NCBI GenBank assembly: GCA_021780075.1
Contig: JAJXZL010000048.1
Span: 1 to 64,000 of the forward strand
Length of the DNA stretch: 64,000 bases
Direction of reading: 5' to 3'
From: Acidobacteriota bacterium
Lineage (GTDB): Bacteria; Acidobacteriota; Terriglobia; Terriglobales; Acidobacteriaceae
The notes below the pieces were generated by a model, which made no database searches, was not told the origin of the DNA, and saw only the letters and a list, made by a program, of their open reading frames with translations. Position 1 is the first letter of the stretch; each line of letters opens with the position of its first letter. Positions 33,059 through 41,828 of this stretch are shown here, piece after piece. A program made the position numbers and the translations under genes.

Positions 33059-34084
33059 ATGCAGCTAAACTCGGAAAGCTTCGCGGTGAAAGAAAAATCG
33101 AACCCAATCCTCTCCAGTTGGGGTGTCCATGAGCCTGATCCGCTACTCATGCGCTGGAGACGTCTGCTGATTGAGACAATACGAAAAAACAGGCTCCTCA
33201 GTCCCTTATTGAAGCCCGCGCGAAAGCTGAGAACCTGGTTGTCTCCACGCTCCGCGCGCAAACTGTTGCGCTGTTCCATCAGCATTCCCAAATTCCTTGA
33301 GATCTTGCAGCTCATGAAACTGCCGGCCTTTCAGGACATCTCTGCAACTTACAAGGAACTGCCATACAAGTACCTGTCCGATGACTACCTGGTAAGCCAC
33401 TTCACCGTAGCGCAGCGAGCCTCTTGCTTGCTGCACCACTATAAGTACCTGAACGAAAAATTTCCCAGCGGCCTCCTGCGCCAGATTTTGCATGGAGATC
33501 TTTCGGTTTTTGAAACGGATGAGGACGGCAACTTATATGACGTCAAATTAGGCCTGTCAAAACCTTCCGAATGCGATCACGAAGGCGAACTATCTCTCCA
33601 TTTGCGGGTCAATGGCACGCCCGTCTTTAATTTGTCATTCACCATTGTTCCCGGATGGGTTGTGGGGACACAGATCTCCGACGCTCTGTTGATTACGCGG
33701 CTCCAGGGCATGCAAGGATGTTTTCACCTCATTTCGCTTGCAACCAGCGCCTTGCACGAAGTGGCTCCGCCGGCTCTGCTCTTTGCTGCCCTCGAGGGCA
33801 TCGCAAGCGCTTTTGGAATTTACGCGATGGCGGGCGTCAGCGCCACGAGGCAAGTCTCCTATGGCGACGACTGTGCCGATTCGCTCAAGGAAGCCTATGA
33901 CGATTTCTTCGCCGCCGTCGGCGCCACCTTGTCTCCGGCCAACTTGTTCCTGAGCCCTCTGCCAACACAACAAAAGCCGCTTGCCTCCATCAAAAAAGGG
34001 CACAAAACAAGAACACGAAAAAAACGCGCATTCAAGCAACAGGTCGCCAACGACGTCTGCCGTCTTCTCCGTGAGTTTCGATAA
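33059..34084 (+). CDS. VirK/YbjX (DUF535) family protein
   Basis: 341 aa. The central and C-terminal parts match DUF535: FTVAQRASCLLHHYKYLNEKF, LSFTIVPGWVVGTQISDALLITRLQGMQG, ALHEVAPPALLFAALEGIASAFGI. Members include Salmonella VirK and E. coli YbjX, linked to virulence and peptide resistance, but the biochemistry is unknown. The tail is Lys/Arg-rich (KKGHKTRTRKKRAFKQQ). Codon use is AT-richer than in neighbours and it stands alone, so acquisition by transfer is likely. An alternative ATG is at 33149. Confidence 0.8.
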   Translation: MQLNSESFAVKEKSNPILSSWGVHEPDPLLMRWRRLLIETIRKNRLLSPLLKPARKLRTWLSPRSARKLLRCSISIPKFLEILQLMKLPAFQDISATYKELPYKYLSDDYLVSHFTVAQRASCLLHHYKYLNEKFPSGLLRQILHGDLSVFETDEDGNLYDVKLGLSKPSECDHEGELSLHLRVNGTPVFNLSFTIVPGWVVGTQISDALLITRLQGMQGCFHLISLATSALHEVAPPALLFAALEGIASAFGIYAMAGVSATRQVSYGDDCADSLKEAYDDFFAAVGATLSPANLFLSPLPTQQKPLASIKKGHKTRTRKKRAFKQQVANDVCRLLREFR

Positions 34085-34214
34085 CGCAGTCCCCCTCGCG
34101 CGCCGGATCCCGCTCAGGAATCAAGACCCGCGATTGCCATGCAAACCCCGCCTCGATCTCCGCCTCGCCTTGTACCATAATGATTGAACGCTGCCTTCCG
34201 GCAGGAACTGTACG

Positions 34215-34445
34215 ATGGCCACAAAGAAAAAATCCGCAAAGCTACTCCGCTGCCCCACCTGCGGCGCGTTGGTCCAGCAAAAGGACGAGGACTTCCCTTT
34301 CTGCAGCGACCGTTGCCGCAAAATCGACCTCGGCAAATGGGCAATGGGCGTCTACAAAATCAGCTCGCCGGTGCTTGACCCTGAGGTGCTTGAGGACCTG
34401 GGCGGCCTCGCAGGCGGCCACAGCAAAGGCTCACGCGATGAATGA
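34215..34445 (+). CDS. yacG: Zinc-binding protein YacG-like (DNA gyrase inhibitor family)
   Basis: 76 aa. The zinc site is C13-x2-C16 and C30-x3-C34 (RCPTCG, PFCSDRCRKIDLGKW), which is diagnostic for YacG/DUF329. E. coli YacG binds GyrB and inhibits gyrase. The C-terminal tail is acidic and Gly-rich. It overlaps the next gene by 8 bp. Confidence 0.88.
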   Translation: MATKKKSAKLLRCPTCGALVQQKDEDFPFCSDRCRKIDLGKWAMGVYKISSPVLDPEVLEDLGGLAGGHSKGSRDE

Positions 34446-34947
34446 CCGTTCCTCCGCAACTCCGGCCCCAAACAAGAAAGCCACCAGGTGGGCCTGGACG
34501 GTAGCGACTTTCTTTGGCGCGGGCCTCGGCAAGCCCGGCCCCGGCACCTGGGGCTCCGTCGCGGCCGTTCTGATCTGGGCGGCCATTGCATGGCTACTCC
34601 ATCCCGCCCCGCTCACGCTCTTGCTGCTCCTGCTCGCCGGAATCGCTCTCACGCTCCTGTTCGGCATTCCCGCCGCCACCATCGTCGCGCGCGAAAGCGG
34701 CCGCAAGGATCCCGGTTTCGTCGTCATCGACGAAGTCGCCGGCCAGTGGATCGCTCTCCTCGGCAGTCACGCCAACTGGCGTCACGCGCTCATCGCCCTC
34801 GTCCTGTTTCGCCTCTTCGACATCTCCAAGCCCTTTCCCGTCCGCCAGCTTGAGCGTCTCCCCGAGGGCTGGGGAATCGTCTTCGATGATGTGGCCGCAG
34901 GCCTGTATGCTTTGGGTGTAGCATCTCTATTGCACGTTTGGATTTAA
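34438..34947 (+). CDS. pgpA: Phosphatidylglycerophosphatase A
   Basis: 169 aa. FFGAGLGKPGPGTWGSVAA at the N-terminus and VVIDEVAGQWIAL in the middle are the PgpA signature, with FRLFDISKPFPVRQLERLPEG and VFDDVAAGLYA near the end. Four membrane segments. It dephosphorylates PGP to phosphatidylglycerol in the inner membrane. The ATG at 34438 overlaps yacG, implying coupling. Confidence 0.93.
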   Translation: MNDRSSATPAPNKKATRWAWTVATFFGAGLGKPGPGTWGSVAAVLIWAAIAWLLHPAPLTLLLLLLAGIALTLLFGIPAATIVARESGRKDPGFVVIDEVAGQWIALLGSHANWRHALIALVLFRLFDISKPFPVRQLERLPEGWGIVFDDVAAGLYALGVASLLHVWI

Positions 34948-34960
34948 CCCGAGAGCCGCC

Positions 34961-36013
34961 ATGCCACGCACACGTCCCCAGCACGCGCATGAAGAAGCCT
35001 TCCCCGACCCGCGCATCGACGACCTCGTACCCCCTGCTGCACTCCCGCTGGGAGAAGTCGAAATTGTCGGCGGTCATCTGGGCCCTCATGCTTCCAGTAT
35101 GCCCGGCGTGGTGATCGGCAGCCATACCGCCCAGGTGCTCATGAGCCGCCCTGGGCGAATCGTCTTTCGTGTGCCGGAGCAGGCAACCACAAGCCTCGTT
35201 GAAGTCCGCTCGCCTGCTGGAGTCAGCAACGCCACCCCCTTGCGCGTGGCCCGTGAGCTCTCCAACGGACTCCATCCCGTCACAAGCCCCGCCGTCAGCC
35301 GCTCCGGCATGATCTATGCCACCATCTCCGGCTCGCGCGGCAAGCAGACTCCCGTCTCCGTCGTCCGCGTCAGTCCAGACGGCCGCGGTACACCCTTCGT
35401 CACCGGAATCCTCAACGCCACCGGCCTCGCTTTCAGCCCCGAGGGAAACCTCTTCGTCACCTCGCGCGCCGAGGGCAATGTCTACCGCGTCGATGGAGCC
35501 GGAGAGTCAACCCTCTACTCCGAGGGCATGGGCGTCGCCACGGGTGCCGTCTTTGATCCCGACGGCAACCTCTACGTCGGCGACCGCAGCGGAACCATCT
35601 TCAAAATCGACCCGCAGCGCCGCATCTTCGTCTATGCCACGCTGGAGCCCAGCGTCTCCGCATATCACCTCGCCATCGACGCCCAAGGCACGCTCTTCGT
35701 CACCGGACCCACGCTCTGCTCAAACGACGCCATCTGGGCCATTGACACCCAGGGCAACGCGCGCCCCTGGTACCGCGGCCTCGGCCGCCCCCAGGGCATC
35801 GCGCTCGCAAAAAACGGCGACGCCTATGTAGCCGCATGCCTGCACGGCCACCGCGGCCTGGTCCGCGTCACGCCGCAGGGCGAGGCCAGCCTCGTCGTCA
35901 GCGGAAACAACCTCGTCGGCGTTGCATTTTCCCCGCTCGGCACCACCATCCTGGCCACCAGCGAGGCAGTTTATGATGTGGACTTGGGCGTGGATGGACT
36001 GACCCTCTTCTAG
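34961..36013 (+). CDS. IPT/TIG plus NHL/SMP-30-like beta-propeller protein
   Basis: 350 aa. Residues about 25-95 (LGEVEIVGGHLGP...SLVEVRSPAGVSN) resemble an IPT/TIG immunoglobulin-like domain. Residues about 105-345 are repeated blades of the type GLAFSPEGNLFVTSR, GAVFDPDGNLYVGDR, HLAIDAQGTLFVTGP. There is no signal peptide, so it appears cytosolic. A binding or lactonase role is possible, but metal ligands were not verified. It lies 13 bp after pgpA and is probably cotranscribed with it. Confidence 0.75.
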   Translation: MPRTRPQHAHEEAFPDPRIDDLVPPAALPLGEVEIVGGHLGPHASSMPGVVIGSHTAQVLMSRPGRIVFRVPEQATTSLVEVRSPAGVSNATPLRVARELSNGLHPVTSPAVSRSGMIYATISGSRGKQTPVSVVRVSPDGRGTPFVTGILNATGLAFSPEGNLFVTSRAEGNVYRVDGAGESTLYSEGMGVATGAVFDPDGNLYVGDRSGTIFKIDPQRRIFVYATLEPSVSAYHLAIDAQGTLFVTGPTLCSNDAIWAIDTQGNARPWYRGLGRPQGIALAKNGDAYVAACLHGHRGLVRVTPQGEASLVVSGNNLVGVAFSPLGTTILATSEAVYDVDLGVDGLTLF

Positions 36014-36114
36014 CTGCCTGTTTCTCGCGTACTCCAGCGGACGCAGCGCGGCAGGCGCAGGCAAAGGACGTCTCACAACCTTCGCCCCAATTTCAGGAGC
36101 TGCAAGCCGCAACT

Positions 36115-37359
36115 ATGAAATCTGAAATCATCGCTGTCGGCTCCGAGATGCTCACCCCCTTCCGGCAGGACACGAACTCCCTCTACCTGACGGAAAAGCT
36201 CAACGAAATCGGCGTCACCGTCCGCTTCAAAACCATCGTCGGCGACCGCCTCAAGGATCTCGTCAGCGCCATCCGCAATGCTCTCGCGCGCACAGACATT
36301 GTCATCCTCATCGGAGGCCTCGGCCCCACTGAGGACGACCTCACCCGCGAAGCTGTTGCCGAAGCGCTTTCCCTCGCCCTGCGCCGCGACGCCGCCCAGG
36401 TCGCCGCTCTGCACGTCCGCGCCGCCACCTGGCGCATGCCCATGGCAGAAAACAATCTCAAGCAGGCCGACGTCATTGACACCGCCACCATCCTACCGAA
36501 TCCCAACGGCAGCGCCCCCGGCCAATGGCTCGACACCACCTTCAACGGCTACCGCAAGCTCGTCATGCTCGTCCCCGGCCCGCCCAACGAGTGCCGCCCT
36601 CTCTTTGACGACGAGTGCATGCCCCGCCTCCGCGCCGTCGTCCCCCAGCGCTTCATCGCCATCCGCACGCTCAAGGCCGCCATGATCCCCGAGTCGCAGG
36701 CCGACAAGCTCCTGGCACCCATCTACACCACCTACACCGACGTCGAAACCACCATCCTTGCCAAGGCCGGAGACATTCAGCTCACCCTCCTCTGCTCCAA
36801 ACCCACACTCGACGCCGCACAGCAGCGCGTTGACGAGCTCGCAGGACGCATGGAAGAGGCCCTCGACGACTGGCTCTACTCCTCGGAAGGCGAATCCCTC
36901 GAGCAGATCGTCCTCTACTATCTCGGACTGCGTCAGGCCACACTCGCCGTCGCGGAAAGCTGCACCGGCGGTATGGTCGCCCAGCGCATCACCTCCGTCC
37001 CTGGCAGTTCGCGCTCCTTCCTCGGCGGAGCAGTCGTTTATTCTGACCCCCTCAAGACCAGCTTCGCCAACGTCCCCCCTGACCTCATCGCAAAGCACGG
37101 GGCCGTCTCCGCTGAGGTCGCCGCCGCCATGGCCGAAGGCATCCGCAAGCGCACCGGGGCCACTCTCGGCATCGGCGTCACCGGCATCGCAGGCCCCACC
37201 GGCGGCACAGACGAGAAACCCATCGGCCGCATTTACCTCGCCGTTTCCGACGCGCAAAAAACCGACACCTTCGAGCGCACCTTCCGCGGCAACCGCGACC
37301 GCGTCCGCCAGTGGGCCTCCCAGCAGGCCCTCGACCTCGTCCGCCGCAAACTCATGTAA
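36115..37359 (+). CDS. cinA: CinA family protein (competence/damage-inducible; NMN amidohydrolase domain)
   Basis: 414 aa. The N-terminal MoCF-like domain (EIIAVGSEMLTPFRQDTNSLYL, VILIGGLGPTEDDLTREAVAE) is the COG1058 ADP-ribose pyrophosphatase-like half. The C-terminal domain has AVAESCTGGMVAQRITSVPGSS and GVTGIAGPTGGTDEKPIG, the PncC nicotinamide-nucleotide amidase. It salvages pyridine nucleotides. A REP-like palindrome follows the stop. Confidence 0.94.
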   Translation: MKSEIIAVGSEMLTPFRQDTNSLYLTEKLNEIGVTVRFKTIVGDRLKDLVSAIRNALARTDIVILIGGLGPTEDDLTREAVAEALSLALRRDAAQVAALHVRAATWRMPMAENNLKQADVIDTATILPNPNGSAPGQWLDTTFNGYRKLVMLVPGPPNECRPLFDDECMPRLRAVVPQRFIAIRTLKAAMIPESQADKLLAPIYTTYTDVETTILAKAGDIQLTLLCSKPTLDAAQQRVDELAGRMEEALDDWLYSSEGESLEQIVLYYLGLRQATLAVAESCTGGMVAQRITSVPGSSRSFLGGAVVYSDPLKTSFANVPPDLIAKHGAVSAEVAAAMAEGIRKRTGATLGIGVTGIAGPTGGTDEKPIGRIYLAVSDAQKTDTFERTFRGNRDRVRQWASQQALDLVRRKLM

Positions 37360-37367
37360 ACACGCAT

Positions 37368-37429
37368 TCCGGGTGCCCCATGTCTCGATTTTGAGACATG
37401 GGAAACTACACTCCGGGTGCTCATGTCTC
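37368..37429. repeat. REP-like palindrome with a partial second copy
   Basis: TCCGGGTGCCCCATGTCTC (37368-37386) continues into a perfect palindrome CCCATGTCTC-GATTTT-GAGACATGGG (37377-37402). A second half-copy TCCGGGTGCTCATGTCTC starts 44 bp later (37412-37429). A repeat unit ending in a hairpin between genes resembles REP/BIME elements. It may also terminate cinA. Confidence 0.65.
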
Positions 37430-37568
37430 CCTCTTCATACAACGCAATCTCCCCTTGTCCGCACCCTTCCCCGTGACCCGAGTCACTGAGGTTTTTCATC
37501 TCCTGTGATCCCATGGTGCAAACAGGGTGACGCCGCCGCAGGCACCATCGCGGCATAGGAGGATTGCG

Positions 37569-38045
37569 ATGAAGTCACTCGTGCGTTGGCAGCCATTCCA
37601 GGAACTCACTTCACTCCAGAGACAGATGAATCGCCTCTTCGAATCCTTCGGAGGAAGAACATCGTTGACGCCCTTTGAAGAGGATCTGAGTGCATGGGAG
37701 CTCGGGCCTCCCGTGGACATTATCGAAGACGAACAGAAGCTCACCTTCAAAGTGGAAGTCCCGGGAATCGAAGAGAAAGACATCAAGGTCGAAGTCGAAA
37801 ACAACGTGCTCACCGTCCGCGGAGAACGCAAGCTGGAGAAGGACATCAAGGAAGAAAACTTCCGCCGCATGGAGCGCCACTATGGCGCCTTCGCGCGCTC
37901 CTTCTCGTTGCCGCCTTCCGTGGACGCCGAGAAGATTGAAGCAAACTACAACGATGGGGTTCTGGCCATCCAGATGCCCAAACGCGCCGAGGCCAAGCCC
38001 AGGCAGATCAAGGTGAATGTCTCCAAGACACTGAAGGCCGCATAG
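37569..38045 (+). CDS. Small heat-shock protein, Hsp20/alpha-crystallin family
   Basis: 158 aa from the ATG at 37569 with AGGAGG 6 bp upstream. N-terminal WQPFQELTSLQRQMNRLFESF; alpha-crystallin domain about residues 45-140 with PPVDIIEDEQKLTFKVEVPGI, NVLTVRGERK, FARSFSLPPSVDAEKIEA and the end motif GVLAIQMPK. It is an ATP-independent chaperone holding unfolded proteins. No CIRCE or obvious heat-shock promoter was recognised upstream. Confidence 0.95.
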   Translation: MKSLVRWQPFQELTSLQRQMNRLFESFGGRTSLTPFEEDLSAWELGPPVDIIEDEQKLTFKVEVPGIEEKDIKVEVENNVLTVRGERKLEKDIKEENFRRMERHYGAFARSFSLPPSVDAEKIEANYNDGVLAIQMPKRAEAKPRQIKVNVSKTLKAA

Positions 38046-38134
38046 CAGCGCGCGGAACCTTTTGGAAAGTTGACCCGCATCGTTGAAAACCTTGCGGGGA
38101 TGCGGGCTGGCGTGAACCACACTTTGCAATGACT

Positions 38135-38207
38135 TTGGATACCCCGGGCTTTGACCATCGCCCCGACAAATCACCGTCACCCGATGGCAGAGACTCGGGG
38201 TATCCAA
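38135..38207. repeat. Two-stem hairpin element
   Basis: Outer arms TTGGATACCCCG (38135-38146) and CGGGGTATCCAA (38196-38207) are perfect 12-bp complements. Inner arms CCATCG (38155-38160) and CGATGG (38182-38187) pair as well, leaving a 21-nt loop. The symmetric internal gap looks like a structured RNA or a nested repeat. It starts about 90 bp after the hsp20 stop. Confidence 0.6.
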
Positions 38208-38406
38208 TGCCTTTGGAGAGGAATTTCAGCGCCAGACAACGCTCCCGGCAGGCTGGCCATCCTTTCCCAGCAAAGACAGTGTGAGAACAGCGTTGCACCG
38301 CAGTGCCACACAAAAAATCTCGCCCCATTTTGCAGATCATTTCCCCTCATTCCCGCACAATGGAATGGAAGCACTGGAAATCGGTCAGGGATGCCTCCGG
38401 TCCGTA

Positions 38407-38433
38407 CCCCACCCCCTACCCCCCTACCCCCCC
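38407..38433 (-). other. G-quadruplex-forming tract
   Basis: The minus strand reads G7-TA-G6-TA-G5-T-G4 (plus strand C4 A C5 TA C6 TA C7). Four G-runs of four or more with 1-2 nt loops fit a very stable parallel quadruplex. A T5 run follows on the plus strand. It sits 140 bp upstream of the membrane-protein gene. Confidence 0.65.
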
Positions 38434-38572
38434 TTTTTGCTCCAAAATAATTCGCGGTTTTCCACAAAATATTTGCAGAGGATTTCGCCGCTCCCTGAAC
38501 GTCCGCAGCCACACACGCACCACGTCACACGCCAATTTGACGCAAGCGTTCGTCTCTGCAACACTTTAGCCA

Positions 38573-39295
38573 ATGGGTTACCGAGGTAAGGTCGAGTTCG
38601 CTCACGAGCGCAAAATCCGCGAAAGTAACACCCGTCTTTATCGCCTGGCGCACTGGCCCATCTGGATCTGGGTCTTCTTTCTCGCGCCCGGTCCGCTCAC
38701 GTTCAGCCTGTTTGCGCACGGCTTCAGCCGGGTCAACTTTGCCTGGCTTCTCGCCGTCCTCATCGGTACCGGCATCGCCGGCCTGCGCGCCCAGTTACCC
38801 GGCGTCGAGCCGCGCCCGTACATCCTCCGCTTTGACGAGGACAAGCCCAACCCGCTCTACCGCAAGGTCTGCTACACCTTCGCTTGGAACGCCGTGCTCA
38901 ACTTTGCCCTGCTCAACCTCACGGGCCTCGTCGTCGCTTCCGTCACGGGCGTATGGGAAATGAAGCAGCTCTATCAGTACGGCTACCTGCCCATCTTCGT
39001 TGTGATCCTCGCGCTGGGCGCGGCGGGCAAGCTGCCCCGCGTCGGTCCCTCCACCAAAAACGAAGGCACTGAGCGCCGCTACTTCTACGGCTCCGTCTGG
39101 GCCGTCACCACCGCCCAAACCCTGCTGCTCGTCCTCTGGAAGGCACTGCCGCACGAGCTCGCCCAGTCCCGTACAGGAAGCATGATCAAGCTGGCGGTCT
39201 GCGCCGGGGTGCTCCTCATCATGGGCACGGCGGCCACGCGCGGAGCGTTGCCGCGCACCCGTCCCATCGTCCCCGGCGAACTCATGGTCGACTAA
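38573..39295 (+). CDS. Multi-spanning membrane protein of unknown function
   Basis: 240 aa with about five or six hydrophobic segments, for example HWPIWIWVFFLAPGPLTFSLF, FAWLLAVLIGTGIAGL and LPIFVVILALGAAG. A soluble loop (LPGVEPRPYILRFDEDKPNPLYRKV) lies after the second helix. I do not recognise a family. It lies 66 bp upstream of plsY. Confidence 0.75.
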   Translation: MGYRGKVEFAHERKIRESNTRLYRLAHWPIWIWVFFLAPGPLTFSLFAHGFSRVNFAWLLAVLIGTGIAGLRAQLPGVEPRPYILRFDEDKPNPLYRKVCYTFAWNAVLNFALLNLTGLVVASVTGVWEMKQLYQYGYLPIFVVILALGAAGKLPRVGPSTKNEGTERRYFYGSVWAVTTAQTLLLVLWKALPHELAQSRTGSMIKLAVCAGVLLIMGTAATRGALPRTRPIVPGELMVD

Positions 39296-39361
39296 GTCCG
39301 CACACCACCCGCTGTCTCTTCATCCTCCAGGGTCGCCTCACCTGCTAAACTCTCACTCGTT

Positions 39362-39994
39362 ATGGTCCTCGCAAGTCTTCTAGTTGTAGCGCTCTCTTAT
39401 CTGCTTGGGTCCATTCCCTCCGGCTACCTGCTGATGCGCGTCTTCCGCAAACAGGACATTCGCACCATCGGCAGCGGCAACATTGGAGCCACCAATGTTC
39501 TGCGATCCGGCGCAAAGGGCCTCGGCGCCGCCACCTTCCTGCTGGACATGCTCAAAGGCTGCGCCGCCGTCTGGCTGGGTGGAGTCCTGGCCACGCTGAT
39601 GGCTCCCACAGCCCAGATGCGCAACTTCCAGGCGCTCGCTGCCCTCTGCGCCGTCCTCGGACACATGCTTCCCGTCTGGCTCGGATTTCGCGGCGGCAAG
39701 GGCGTAGCCACCGGCTTCGGCGTCTTCCTTGTAGCCGCGCCACCGGCTGCGCTCGCGGCCATCACCGTCTTCTTTATCGTGCTCGCGCTCAGCCGCTACG
39801 TTTCGCTGGCCTCGATACTTGGCGCTGCCAGCTTTCCGGTCTTCGCCTGGTTCCTCGTCAAAGGTGACCGGCCACCCTTCTTCCTAGCCGTCCAGGCCAT
39901 TGTGGCGCTGCTCGTCATCGTCAAGCACCACCAGAACATCCGCCGCCTGCTTTCCGGTACTGAAAGCCGCTTCGGCGCAAGGAAAACCGCATGA
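39362..39994 (+). CDS. plsY: Acyl-phosphate:glycerol-3-phosphate acyltransferase PlsY
   Basis: 210 aa. The three conserved cytoplasmic motifs are SYLLGSIPSGYLL, IRTIGSGNIGATNVLRSGAKG and LPVWLGFRGGKGVATGFG. Five or so membrane helices. It uses acyl-phosphate to make lysophosphatidic acid, the first phospholipid step. The stop overlaps the gpsA start (ATGA). There is no clear Shine-Dalgarno; TAAACT lies 10 bp upstream of the ATG. Confidence 0.97.
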   Translation: MVLASLLVVALSYLLGSIPSGYLLMRVFRKQDIRTIGSGNIGATNVLRSGAKGLGAATFLLDMLKGCAAVWLGGVLATLMAPTAQMRNFQALAALCAVLGHMLPVWLGFRGGKGVATGFGVFLVAAPPAALAAITVFFIVLALSRYVSLASILGAASFPVFAWFLVKGDRPPFFLAVQAIVALLVIVKHHQNIRRLLSGTESRFGARKTA

Positions 39995-40998
39995 GTCGCA
40001 TCGTCATCCTCGGTTCCGGCGCCTGGGGAACTGCCATCGCGCTCTCGCTCCACCACCGTGGCGGCCACCAGATCACCCTCTGGGCACATAGCCCGGAGAT
40101 GGCCCGCGAAATCATCGACGCCGGCGAAAATAAGCAGTTCCTGCCCGGCTTTCACATTCCCCCGGAAATCGTTGTCACCGGCGATGACACTGTCGTCAGC
40201 ACGGCGGAAATCATCGTTTCCGTTGTACCCTCTGAGTTCCTCCGCTCCACCTTCGCCCGCCTCGCCACTCACCTGCGCCCCGGGCAGATCATCGTCAGTC
40301 TGACCAAAGGAATTGAAGACCAAACCTTCTTGCGCATGACCCAGGTCATCGCCGAAACCCTCGCGACCACGGGCCTGTCGCTGCCCATCGGTGCGTTCAG
40401 CGGCCCCAGTTTTGCCCTTGAAGTGGCGCAGGGCCAGCCCACCGCCGTCACCGTGGCCTTCAACGACCCTGCCATCGCCGCGCGCGTTCAGCAGGAGTTC
40501 TCCTCCGAGGCGCTGCGCCTTTACACTTCCACAGACGTGATTGGAGTGGAGCTCGGCGGCGCGCTCAAGAATGTCATCGCCATTGCTGCCGGAGTGGCCG
40601 CCGGGGTAGGTCTGGGCTACAACTCCGCCGCCGGACTCATCACCCGCGGCATCGCAGAAATCACCCGCCTGGCTGTAGCATGCGGCGGCCGCCGCGAAAC
40701 TCTCGCCGGCCTCTCAGGTGTAGGCGATCTGGTACTCACCTGCACAGGCTCGCTCAGCCGCAACCGTACCGTGGGTCAGGAACTGGGCCACGGTCGCAAA
40801 CTGCCTGAAATTCTTGAGAGCCTGGGCGGCAAAGTTGCGGAGGGCGTGCGCACTACGCGTGCCGCGCTCGGGCTGGCACGCCGGCACGGCATCGAGATGC
40901 CCATCACCGAGCAGATGGAGCGTATCCTCGACGAGGGCAAGGACCCCCGCGAAGCGATCAAAAATCTGATGCTCCGCCCAGGAAGGGACGAGCAATAA
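39991..40998 (+). CDS. gpsA: NAD(P)-dependent glycerol-3-phosphate dehydrogenase GpsA
   Basis: 335 aa. The nucleotide-binding loop is ILGSGAWGTAIA (6-17). Catalytic lysines K106 (SLTKGIE) and K193 (GGALKNVIAIAAG) are present, as is LSGVGDLVLTCTG. It makes sn-glycerol 3-phosphate, the substrate of PlsY, which is encoded directly upstream and coupled by a 4-bp overlap. Confidence 0.97.
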   Translation: MSRIVILGSGAWGTAIALSLHHRGGHQITLWAHSPEMAREIIDAGENKQFLPGFHIPPEIVVTGDDTVVSTAEIIVSVVPSEFLRSTFARLATHLRPGQIIVSLTKGIEDQTFLRMTQVIAETLATTGLSLPIGAFSGPSFALEVAQGQPTAVTVAFNDPAIAARVQQEFSSEALRLYTSTDVIGVELGGALKNVIAIAAGVAAGVGLGYNSAAGLITRGIAEITRLAVACGGRRETLAGLSGVGDLVLTCTGSLSRNRTVGQELGHGRKLPEILESLGGKVAEGVRTTRAALGLARRHGIEMPITEQMERILDEGKDPREAIKNLMLRPGRDEQ

Positions 40999-41015
40999 GC
41001 AGGCTACCTACGGTC

Positions 41016-41828
41016 TCAGGCTGTCCAGGCGGCGCGGTGACCACGCCCCGTAGAGCTGAAACCCATGTCCATCGAGATACCCCGTACACATTGCAGAAGA
41101 TGATTCGCGATGGAGGGCAGCTTGTGCGCTGTCACGCGGAACGACGGCCCTGATACACTCACGGCGGCCACAGGCTGGCGCTGCGCGTCCAGCAACGGCA
41201 CGGCGATGCAGCGCAGGCCTTCCTCCAATTCTTCATCGTCCACGGCGTAGCCCCGGCGGCGCGTCTTTTCTATCTCCACACGCAGCGCCTCAGGCGTGGC
41301 AATCGTGCGATGCGTAAAACGCTCAAAGCGGGTGCGGCGCAGGATGTCTACCAGGCGGTCTTCCGGCAGGAATGCCAGCATCGCCTTGCCCACTGAGGTG
41401 CAGTGAACAGGATTGCTGGACCCGATGCGCGTAATCATGCGCACAGAGCGGGCGGGCTCAATCTTGTCGATGTAGATGACGTGCGCGCCCTCAAGTATGC
41501 ACAGGTGCGCGGTCTCCTCCGTCTCGGCCACCAGGCGGCGAAGATGAGGCTGAGCGCGTTCGCGCAAATCGTACTGCTCGATGGCGCGATTGCCAAAGTC
41601 GAAGAGCCGAAGGCCCAGGCGAAACTTACCGCTGCTGGTCCGCTCCACCATGCGGTGCCGTTCCAGCACCATCAGAAAGCGATGCGCAGTGCTCTTGTGC
41701 AGTTGCAGCGACGAAGCAACCTGGGCCAGTCCCAGGGGCGTATCGCTCTCTCCGAGCAGGTCCAGTACTGCAAATGCCCGGTCCAACGCCTGAACTTTGT
41801 AGATGCCTTGCGGAGATCCGTCTCGCAT
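41016..41828 (-). CDS. IclR family transcriptional regulator
   Basis: 270 aa. N-terminal winged helix (LAQVASSLQLHKSTAHRFLMVLERHRMV), then the IclR effector domain (LEGAHVIYIDKIEPARSVRMITRIGSSNPVHCTSVGKAMLAFLP, GYAVDDEELEEGLRCIAVPL). AAAGGAT lies before the ATG. It stands alone, convergent with gpsA, so its target is unknown; the ABC exporter upstream on the same strand is one candidate. Confidence 0.92.
   Translation of the reverse strand: MRDGSPQGIYKVQALDRAFAVLDLLGESDTPLGLAQVASSLQLHKSTAHRFLMVLERHRMVERTSSGKFRLGLRLFDFGNRAIEQYDLRERAQPHLRRLVAETEETAHLCILEGAHVIYIDKIEPARSVRMITRIGSSNPVHCTSVGKAMLAFLPEDRLVDILRRTRFERFTHRTIATPEALRVEIEKTRRRGYAVDDEELEEGLRCIAVPLLDAQRQPVAAVSVSGPSFRVTAHKLPSIANHLLQCVRGISMDMGFSSTGRGHRAAWTA

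Larger units (their letters stand above)
38046..38572. other. Long intergenic region after hsp20
   Basis: 527 bp without a supported gene. It holds a 73-nt hairpin element (38135-38207) and a G-quadruplex-type tract (38407-38433 on the minus strand). Short open frames here have no recognisable protein features. The promoter of the following membrane-protein gene should lie near its 3' end. Confidence 0.5.
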
